From: Spirogloea muscicola
Lineage: Eukaryota > Streptophyta > Zygnematophyceae > Spirogloeales > Spirogloeaceae
NCBI GenBank assembly: GCA_009602725.1
Contig: WELB01000090.1
Location: 436,853-448,191, forward strand
Direction: 5' to 3'
Length of the DNA: 11,339 nt
The first letter of the stretch is position 1; each line of letters begins with the position of its first letter. The notes under the pieces are model-generated. The model ran no database searches, had not been told where the DNA came from, and was given only the letters and a program-made list of their open reading frames with translations. The translations under genes and the position numbers were made by a program. Below, one piece after another: positions 1 to 6,134 of this stretch.

Positions 1-184
1 CCTTAGCTGCTGGCACAAGAGCTAGTCAATTGCCGTCCGGTATTCGAGCGTCAGCTAGCGACCTCTATGTGCTGACTCGTGGTTACTGAGCGGGTCAGCT
101 TAGCAGCAGGTGACGTACATTTGTCCAATGTGCTTGCCTTTGTACTTGGCCACACATGGCCTCCCCATCTCTTAAAATACACGC
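1..184 (+). repeat. Left arm of a long inverted repeat
   Basis: This segment matches the reverse complement of 1631-1812 over essentially its whole length, by eye about 85-90% identical with a few small indels. The best-conserved core runs from about 60 to 118 and is nearly identical in the two arms. The left arm starts at the window edge, so its true outer end is unknown. It may be a terminal inverted repeat of a DNA element. Alternatively it may be the 3' flank of a second RT-like copy lying left of the window, because the right arm lies just downstream of an RT remnant. No target-site duplication can be judged. Confidence 0.85.
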
Positions 185-230
185 ATTTTCTTCCGCTTGG
201 CGGACTTGCATAGCCCGCCTTCTCCGCCAA

Positions 231-420
231 TTAGTAGGAACTCCTGTAGCAGTCGGTGGTGACAACGACTGCTACAGTCAGGGGGCGGCTGCCGCCAATG
301 TCGACTCCGCCAATCATACCAGATCGGCGTCGACTGCAGGGCACGCGGTCGGCCGGGCGGCCCGGGGCAAGGAGCGCAAATACGCGGATCACCCGGTTGG
401 TGATGAATTCGCGGCTATGG
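231..420 (-). pseudogene. Fragment of retroelement RT C-terminal domain
   Basis: A minus-strand reading frame ending at 231 carries RRSGMIGGVDIGGSRPLTVA followed by VVVTTDCY. This resembles RRTLDIVGVQPGSGSRALVD followed by VVVTEAY in the longer remnant at 1912-2414. The shared layout is an Arg-Arg pair, a hydrophobic strand, a Gly/Ser turn, then a V-V-V-T strand. Upstream residues in the same frame (about 333-420) align only loosely, and the His/Cys part is missing. It is read as a small degenerate copy inside the inverted-repeat element. The match is visible mainly at protein level, so it is moderately uncertain. Confidence 0.45.
244..277. repeat. Perfect 12-bp inverted repeat (hairpin)
   Basis: CTGTAGCAGTCG (244-255) and CGACTGCTACAG (266-277) form a perfect 12-bp stem around a 10-nt loop. 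Immediately downstream a second short palindrome, GGCGGC-T-GCCGCC, lies at 284-296. Both fall inside the RT-tail remnant near the left arm. Confidence 0.8.
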
Positions 421-534
421 CAATCGATGTCCACGGAGCTTTCGGCAGCCGCTGGCGGATCTTCTCCTGCGGATTGCGCCATTGACCTGCGGCTGGGTCT
501 GCCGGGGCCGCTGCCCGGCTTCAACGCCGCCGGT

Positions 535-630
535 TCGCTCGCCCAGGTATTCCGTGTGCGCCTGGCGGTCTCGTTCCAACGGTCCCTTGCATACGCCGTC
601 CACACGCGAGCAGGCCGTGCTATGGCTGCT
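535..630 (+). repeat. 96-bp coding-like block, copy 1
   Basis: On the plus strand this block and 874-969 are both 96 nt and are open in the same frame. Their 32 predicted residues match at 22 positions; copy 1 begins SLAQVFRVRLAVSFQRS. The basic/aliphatic pattern recalls the extreme C-terminus of algal RT ORFs, which is an inference. The surrounding frame (256-993) is open, but no complete protein domain is visible in it. It is probably a remnant of the mobile element rather than a gene. Confidence 0.6.
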
Positions 631-699
631 GCCTCTGGGTCTTGGCGGAGTGCCTCTTTCCCTGCAGCGAGCTACTCTGACTTGATGTTGCTCACTCGC

Positions 700-1593
700 G
701 GTGTTTCCCTCTGCATCGTCTCGTGTTTTGTAGTGAAGTCCTTTTTCAGCACCTTTGGCTTTGGACATTGTCCATTCCTTTTAGGCTGGCTTTGCCAGCC
801 CCTCTTCTCTATGGGCGAGCACTTTCTTTCTTCTTTCAATGGGGAGCCGATGCACTTCCATGATGCAGCCTGGTCGCTAGCGCAGGTGTACCGCATGCGC
901 TTGGCCGTCTCGCCGGAGAGGTCCATGGCCCGCGCGCTGCACCTGCGTGCCGGACGAGCCCTCACAGCCTCTGGCCCTGGCCAGGAGAAGTAGCTCTTCC
1001 AATGGGGGCAAGGGCTGTCAGAAGCCAGCCCGAAAGGAAGTGACAGCTTCGGAGGGGACAAATGACGGGGGGCCCAAAGCCACAATGACGGAGGGCCTGA
1101 AGATGCTATGTCAGAACGGGTGGCCAGGGGACTCGCTTCCAGGAGCCAAGTTTCTCTGACTTGAGGCTGCTTAGCAGGGGTTAATGAGAGTTTCGTAGCT
1201 GCTTACTTACTTTCTTGTGCTTGTATTTCTTAGTGCTTCCCCTGGCCCCTTCTCGCACTTAGTTCAATCTTCACTGGGCTGGCCTTTTCCAGCCCCTATC
1301 CTCTATGGGCGAGCCCTTCTTTGTGTCCTGGTGTGTAGTTTAATCTTTTTCGGCACCATTCTGTGGCCTTTATGGCCTGCGGATATTGTCCATTCATTTC
1401 TGTGCTGGCTTTGCTAGCCCCTCTTTTTCTATGGGCGAGCCATTTCTTCTTCTACAGGTTGCTCATTCTCCCCTCAGCTCCTCTCTCTTCTACAGCTGAC
1501 ACGGGGGTACTAAGAGCGCCCTGTCTGCCTAGCCTGTGGATCCGTCATGAACACCTGTATGCGTCTGGCTGGCTTTCACAGCCGCTCTTCTAA
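700..1593 (+). repeat. Dispersed hairpin repeat modules
   Basis: A module made of a GC hairpin followed by a pyrimidine run and CTATGGGCGAGC occurs at 784-820, 1277-1314 and 1404-1440. A partial copy without the tail lies at about 1567-1590. The hairpins are GGCTGGC-TTT-GCCAGCC (784-800), GGGCTGG/CCAGCCC around a 6-nt loop (1276-1295), and GCTGGC-TTT-GCTAGC (1404-1418), which keeps pairing through one G-T. Upstream sequence is also shared: ATTGTCCATTC precedes the modules at 784 and 1404. The module spacing is 493 and 127 nt, so this is not a strict tandem array. Confidence 0.65.
874..969 (+). repeat. 96-bp coding-like block, copy 2
   Basis: This is the second copy of the block at 535-630, beginning SLAQVYRMRLAVSPERS and ending HLRAGRALTA. 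Most substitutions between the copies are conservative (F/Y, V/M, S/P, M/L), which suggests they diverged from a once-functional coding segment. A stop follows shortly after, at 991-993. Confidence 0.6.
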
Positions 1594-1630
1594 TATCAGC
1601 AGCTGCATTCTACAGTCAGGGGGGCAGGAT

Positions 1631-1812
1631 GCGTGTGTATTAAGAGATGGAGGGCCATGTGTGGCCAAGTACAAAGGCAAGTATATTGACAAATGTACGT
1701 AACCTGCTGCTAAGCTGACCCGCTCAGTAACCACGAGTCAGCACATAGAGGTCGCTAATTGATGCCCTAATACGGGACGGCAATCAACAAGCTCTTGAGC
1801 TACCAGCTAAGG
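1631..1812 (-). repeat. Right arm of a long inverted repeat
   Basis: This is the reverse complement of 1-184. Shared blocks include the stretch around the minus-strand words GCGACCTCTATGTGCTGACT and TTGTACTTGGCCACACATGG. On the minus strand it begins about 100 nt downstream of the stop of the RT C-terminal remnant at 1912. It could therefore be either a transposon terminus or the 3' untranslated tail of that retroelement. Confidence 0.85.
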
Positions 1813-1911
1813 CTCGACCAGCTTTCTGATGCAGCGCATGAGCCTGACTCGCTGCAGACAAGCTGACACTTGACGACGCAAGAATGACAAGTATGCTGCC
1901 GGCATGCTCAT

Positions 1912-2414
1912 CTAAGTTTGAAGCATATCCTCAAGTTGGGCGCATCCCAAGCTTGCAATATTCTGCAGTAAGGTGTGGAAGCGAGGGCCCATGCAGCCAA
2001 AAGTGTCGATTGCCGCCGGTAGGAGGTGATCGCTGCGGGGGTAGTCAGAGTAGTGTCGGAGCTTCTCTGCTCAGCAACTCCCACTGCGTGGCCAGCAGTG
2101 TGCGTCGAAGCGGAAATCTTGTATGCCTCCGTCACCACCACATCCACCAAGGCGCGTGAGCCACTGCCAGGTTGTACACCCACAATGTCCAGGGTGCGAC
2201 GGTGATGGCGTGCTTGGAAATCCGTGGTGATGGGCATTACATTGCTTACTTCCACAATGGCGCGGTAGCCGGCGTCGCGCATCAGGCCGGCCAGGGTGTC
2301 CCGTAGGAGGTTATGGACGCCCACCACCTCCGGGCCTGTGGGACACCGCAGCAGCATGTGGGTGGCAAGGTTTCCGCTCCCCCTTTGGAACAGCCACTTC
2401 CTTTTCGGCCTAAT
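1912..2414 (-). pseudogene. Frameshifted RT C-terminal domain of a retroelement
   Basis: The minus strand is open from about 2414 and reads KWLFQRGSGNLATHMLLRCP, then GVHNLLRDTLAGLMRDAGY, then a segment with RRTLDIVG, GSRALVD and VVVTEAY. The H-x3-LxCP...H-N-x-L-R-D pattern and the D-V-x-V-T strand are typical of the region after the RT domain in non-LTR-like ORFs, as known for the family. Near 2067 the homology shifts to another frame and continues for 51 residues (EKLRHYSDYPRSDHLLPAAI, then DTFGCMG...) to a TAG at 1912-1914. The original frame runs on unlike the family. No RT catalytic motif is present, so this is a truncated, frameshifted remnant. The right inverted-repeat arm follows within about 100 nt. 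Confidence 0.7.
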
Positions 2415-3440
2415 ACTTTATTCCTGTGGCTGGGCCTCTCACAGTCAATGCCTTCCATCGAAAGAGCTTGTTTCTTTCTTTTGAGCTGGCCTTACACAGC
2501 CATCGCCTGACACTTGAAGGAGCTGCTTATTTCGTTCCTTGCTTTCCTGACCATGTTCAGTCTTTTGTGGGCTGGCTTCTTTTGGGCCAAAAGGCCGTCT
2601 TGGTCGTCATTTGTGGGCCGCACCGACCCTTGGACTGGCAGTGCATACTGAGCAGTCGAGGTGGGGTTTTGCGATTCGATTCTCTCACAACGAGGTAAGG
2701 GTGGCAAGGACAGGCAATGAAGATCTAAATCGACTTCAAATTGTTACAGAGGGGCAGAAACAGCAATTTGCGTGCGCCGGAGCGGCCATCTAAGAAGAAG
2801 GCGCGCGGTGCATGAAAGGAAAGGGAGGCCAAACCAAGCCAGAACCATGCTTGTATGAACAACGAGATATTCAGAAGAGGCTAAGACGACAGAACGCAAT
2901 GCACAACTAAATGGGACTCTAGTAGCCACGATCGAGTACGTACATACATGACGCAGACGTTATGGGCTGCTAGAGCACCACCACACAAGCCAGCTGCCTA
3001 AGAACAGCCCTACTGCTGCCTTGATGAAAAAGGCGACCGCCTAGGTACCTGACTTGTTATTCTTCTCATGCCACGGGACTTGCTCACTATCCAATCAGCT
3101 TGAGATCAAATTTTGACATCACCGTCGTGCGTCTGTCGCTCTTATTTCCTGGCAACATTCAACATGGGCTATGACACCATTGTATGTCAATCTAACGTCT
3201 CTTCAGTATTATCTCTTTACCAGCTGTGGCATGTAGAGGCACTCCTCAAGCATCATATGGTAAGGCACTTCAGAGCTCGAGAAGGGCTCTCACGGGACAG
3301 CTGCCAGAGCCCTTTCTCAACTGTAGTTCTTTCTCACTTAAGACGCCTCTCCATTCATCAAGCAAGGATGTGCCCTGTCACAGTCTGCATTCCCCCTTCA
3401 GAGGCAGCAGCATAATTCAGGGTGCTATTCTCTCATGCTG
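2415..3440. other. No gene recognised
   Basis: Both strands carry only short frames without family resemblance or convincing splice-linked exons. Several GGCTGG...-type short inverted words recur at about 2420-2600 (for example GAGCTGGCCTTACACAGCC), echoing the hairpin modules further left. The mobile-element mosaic may therefore extend to about 2600. A Lys/Arg-rich plus-strand frame near 2780-2810 is too short to support a call. Confidence 0.5.
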
Positions 3441-3469
3441 CACTATGGAAGAAGGGCAAGGCATACCGG

Positions 3470-3628
3470 ACAGCCGTCCACCTCCTCCTGGGCCTCCCTT
3501 TGCAGCCCAGAAAGTTGACATGCGTCCGCATCCCTATTAGCTCGATGCAACAGTAGTAGAAGCCTTCTCTGATTCATGTGCACATCTGGCTCCTTGCGCA
3601 CTTGAAGCTCTTGAGCCGGCTGCCACAA
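3470..3628 (-). CDS. Possible exon of an unrecognised gene
   Basis: A minus-strand frame reads QPAQELQVRKEPDVHMNQRR, then a leucine-rich helix-like stretch, then GLQREAQEEVDGCP. Directly after the CCG codon comes GTATGC, usable as a phase-0 donor. Without splicing the frame reads CPVCLALLP and stops near 3443. The charged, helical composition looks coding, but no partner exons could be chained in phase and the opposite strand is also open here. It could be an exon of a third minus-strand gene downstream of gene B, or chance. Confidence 0.25.
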
Positions 3629-4238
3629 GCCTCTGATCTCTTACATGTGCCCTGTAAAACTTGTCACGCAGGACCCTTCAGATCTGCAGGTAATTGTATG
3701 CTGCTCTTCTTGGACTCAAGACAGGACAAGCATCCGGCACTATACATCCCATCAAACAAGCCGTCAAGACTCACATAGGAGAATATTCCAGCACATGGAG
3801 TCGCATGGCGAGGCCAATTCAATCAGAAGTAGCTGTTGCTACCATGCAACTCCTCCCTTAGACAACGGATACGAGCTCAAGGATGGCCAGTGTTCAACAA
3901 TAAAGCAATGCGTAATGTTCCACAATAATAAGCAAGGCTTAAGGGTGTCCTAAATATAATGAGAAAAGTCACTAAGCACTCATGGGCCCTGCCTACAAAG
4001 GCCCACGTATGAAAGAATGAGGAAGCCACGTAGACGTGCAGCAGACCACTTGGACCACATAAGCATGGTGGGTTGCGCATCGCCTGCAGCTCCTTGAATG
4101 TGGATAATGATGTAAAGGTAAATGTGGCAGCAGGGCCGACAAGCAATTGTACCACAAGTATGATGGGCACGGGCTGTGCATGTTTTGGCTCCTTGGCTAT
4201 TTTGCAACACCGTTGCTGCATTGGGCTGAATCTGCCAT
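3629..4238. other. No gene recognised; downstream flank of gene B
   Basis: On the minus strand this lies beyond the last stop of gene B and may hold its 3' untranslated region. A 114-codon minus-strand frame (3877-4221) is rich in hydrophobic residues. It lacks a recognisable domain and splice support, so it is not called. Confidence 0.4.
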
Positions 4239-4462
4239 CACCTGTGTCGCTTGCTTATGAATACATGTAGATGACATAGTCACCATTAAGATAGTGAGCA
4301 AGCTGACATCGGAGCTCAGGCTCTTGGTTGTGGCGCAGGATAGCCAGGTCCACCTGTGTCGCTTGCTTATGAGTACATGTAGGTGACACAGTCTCCCTTA
4401 AGGTAGTGAACAAGCTGACATCAGAGCTCAGGCTCTTGGTTGTACCGCAGCATAGCTAGGTC
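4239..4462. repeat. 112-bp tandem duplication, two units
   Basis: Units 4239-4350 and 4351-4462 are head-to-tail with exactly 112-bp period and no indels. I count 12 mismatches, about 89% identity. A third CACCTG begins at 4463, so on the minus strand each unit is bounded by CAGGTG. Each unit carries, on the minus strand, 32 codons plus TAA and a 13-nt tail identical in both copies. Because 112 is not a multiple of three, the duplication cannot extend the reading frame. The AGGT at each boundary supplies both a 5' and a 3' splice site. Confidence 0.95.
4255..4353 (-). CDS. Gene B: distal terminal exon (inferred functional copy)
   Basis: After a minus-strand ACACAG acceptor the frame reads GTG GAC CTG..., giving VDLAILRHNQEPELRCQLAH, then YLNGDYVIYMYS and a TAA at 4255-4257. 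Joined in phase 0 to the CAG at 4466, it removes exactly one 112-nt repeat unit as an intron. The proximal copy has TGA where this copy has CGA (Arg), so this copy is the better candidate for the intact C-terminus. No expression evidence is available. If the splice is not used, translation stops at 4421 instead. Confidence 0.5.
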   Translation of the reverse strand: MDLAILRHNQEPELRCQLAHYLNGDYVIYMYS

Positions 4463-4827
4463 CACCTGGTATGTTGGATAATGTGTCGGAATGTATGAAG
4501 AAGCTGCGCTGGCAGCCAGAAGGCCGTGGATCATGGCTGCTGATGATGAGGGTGCTGAAGGAATTCCCGAGGAGGAGATGGGCGGTAGGCAGTTGCGGCA
4601 CCTCGGTGGCTGCCCATTGATGACTGGTTTGAAAGGCACAGTGGACTCCTTGCCACACACTGTGCAAGGGCCCTTGTAAAGGGGCTTCCCAGCTCTTGTG
4701 TCAGTGCCAGTGTACTTCCACTCAGGCCTGCAGTGCAGGCCTCCCGAGCCTCCTGCAACAGCTGCTTGCCCTCTTGCTGCCTTGCTTTGCTTGTCTCTGT
4801 GTCGCCGGATGCACACATCTTCGCCAG
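4421..4827 (-). CDS. Gene B: zinc-ribbon exon
   Basis: The exon starts after a CTGTCTGTAG acceptor and continues the RRM-like exon in phase (G from 4987 plus CT gives Ala). It begins GEDVCIRRHRDKQSK, then an Ala/Gly-rich stretch and PEWKYTGTDTRAGKPLYKG. A zinc ribbon follows: CTVC, 18 residues including VPFKP, then CRNC, i.e. C-x2-C-x18-C-x2-C. Such four-Cys ribbons bind zinc and often accompany nucleic-acid-binding proteins. A Ser/Ala-rich, probably disordered tail ends SSYIPTHYPTYQ. Read without further splicing, the frame continues into the proximal 112-bp unit (VDLAMLRYNQEPEL) and stops at TGA 4421-4423. A 19-bp palindrome sits at 4724-4742. Confidence 0.65.
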
Positions 4828-4986
4828 CTACAGACAAGGCAGACAGCCAGGAAGAAGATAGATGTGAGTGGTGGTGGCACCATGACCCTAACCTCTACCA
4901 CAGTCAGAACAACAGATTTACGCACTTCCTGATTTCTTGTGGCCTTTTGCTCAAATATAACTTGTGCATGCATCTTGTAACCTCAC

Positions 4987-5171
4987 CATAAAAGTTCTGA
5001 AATCTGATTTGCTCGCCGGCCACCAAGCGTTGCCTGACCATGTCGTCTGCCCAATATGAGAACTCGACAATGCAAAACCATTTCCCAGGATGGTTCTTGT
5101 TCTCCCTCACAAGCGAACGAGCGACAAAGCCGTATCGCCCAAAGCACTGCTCTGCATGCTGCTCCGCCACT
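4987..5171 (-). CDS. Gene B: RNA-recognition-motif-like exon
   Basis: The exon follows a CATGGCAG acceptor and ends TTTTATG|GTGAGG, phase 1. It encodes VAEQHAEQCFGRYGFVARS, then a Lys/Asn/His loop, GKWFCIVEF, then a helix and GEQIRFQNFYG. The FGRYG turn, the GKWFCIVEF strand (equivalent to RNP1, K-G-F-x-F-V-x-F) and the following helix match the second half of an RRM fold. The aromatic at the third RNP1-type position is kept. RNP2 should lie in an upstream exon, which I could not place between 5171 and 5709. There is no in-frame ATG here, so the protein starts further upstream. The role is likely RNA binding, partner unknown. Confidence 0.6.
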
Positions 5172-5709
5172 CTGCCATGTGAACCACACGACAATATGCA
5201 ACGTTGGTCAACACATTAGCAGACCCTTAGGGCAACATCAACAAGCAGCTCATCTGATAATGCAAAAGTAGGAGATGTCTTCCAGCAATGACCCCTTCAT
5301 TGTATTGTACTCGGTAGTTGTGTCGTCCAATAGATGAGTTAAAGGTCGGCAGTGAGGCGTGCTAAGCCTGCAAGAGGACAAGGAAGCTCACAGCTCTCCG
5401 CTGTGAGTGTCGCTTGCCAAGAAATCCGCGACAAACCTGTAGAAGCAGCAGAACAAAGTAGCCGATCAAGCAGTGTCCACGTTTGTCTAGCTTTGTCACT
5501 TGCAATTCAGCTCTGTCATGTGTAGTCTCTACTTGAGGTTGTTGCTGGTCATACTGACTCCTACTAAGAGACACTCAAGCTGAGGCAGTACTGCTCGCTG
5601 TACGAATGGACCATTATCCAACATCCCAACAATGCAGAGAAGACAGGCATGACTGTGCAAGCAACTGAGGTGCGACTAACAACCGCGGCAATTAATAAGA
5701 AAGAAAGGC
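5172..5709 (-). other. Gap between genes A and B; probable 5' part of gene B
   Basis: This stretch must hold the 5' exon(s) of gene B and the 3' end of gene A. One minus-strand frame (5362-5574) includes CRGFLGKRHSQRRA preceded by a CTTCTACAG acceptor-like site. It is the best exon candidate, but it could not be linked in phase to 5171. No promoter or polyadenylation signal can be assigned with confidence. Confidence 0.3.
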
Positions 5710-6134
5710 TCAATGACGTTCTAACACTAGTGGAGCCTGCATGTGTTGCTCAGACCTTGGAGGCAGCTGAGAAATATTTATCTTTGGGCAGGCATCGTCT
5801 GCAGGAGTAAATTCAATGTACTCGTCCTTTTTCTTCGATTCATTGGCTCCCTCATTCCAGGTTGGAGGATAATGTTCATCTCCTAGGTCATCTTGCCACT
5901 GCTCCCCAGCTTGGCTCCCCCGCAGCTGAGTGTGCATACTCGTCGGGTACAAGGCACTGCTGAAGCTGGAGACAGCAGTCAGAGGAGGAGAGGCCTCTTG
6001 CCAGCACTCCATGTCTGCAAGTGACTGACCCCCTTCGCCCACACGGCCAATCCATGTTGAAGGGCTGCTCACGGGGTGAAGGGACTCAATGTCCATTGCA
6101 GATGGCCTCACAGAACTCTGGTGCCTCAGCAGCC
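5710..6134 (-). CDS. Gene A: terminal exon
   Basis: The exon begins after CTGACTGCAG, completing a Gly codon with the G left by the exon ending at 6179, and reads LLRHQSSVRPSAMDIESLHP onward. It stays open to TGA at 5710-5712. The 141 or so residues are acidic and Ser/Pro-rich, with DDLGDEHYPPTWNEGANESK and an EYIEFTPADDACPK motif near the end. They look disordered and no domain is recognised. An ATG-initiated reading from 6219 is less likely, because an in-phase splice enters at 6134. Confidence 0.65.

Noticed and set aside
256-993. 245-codon plus-strand open frame as an intact gene
   Set aside because: It crosses the hairpin pair, the antisense of the RT-tail remnant and two copies of a duplicated block, and shows no coherent domain. 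It is better read as mobile-element debris.
784-1440. Hairpin modules as a CRISPR array
   Set aside because: Copies are imperfect, spaced 127-493 nt apart, lack uniform spacers, and the context is eukaryotic.
3226-3540. Plus-strand frame ending in a Pro-rich stretch
   Set aside because: It lies opposite the exon candidate at 3470-3628, has no recognisable domain and no linked exons. The Pro run is the complement of a Glu/Gly-rich minus-strand reading.
3877-4221. 114-codon hydrophobic minus-strand frame as a membrane protein
   Set aside because: It lies just downstream of the gene B stop, has no splice or start support, and its hydrophobicity is patchy. It is probably 3' untranslated sequence.
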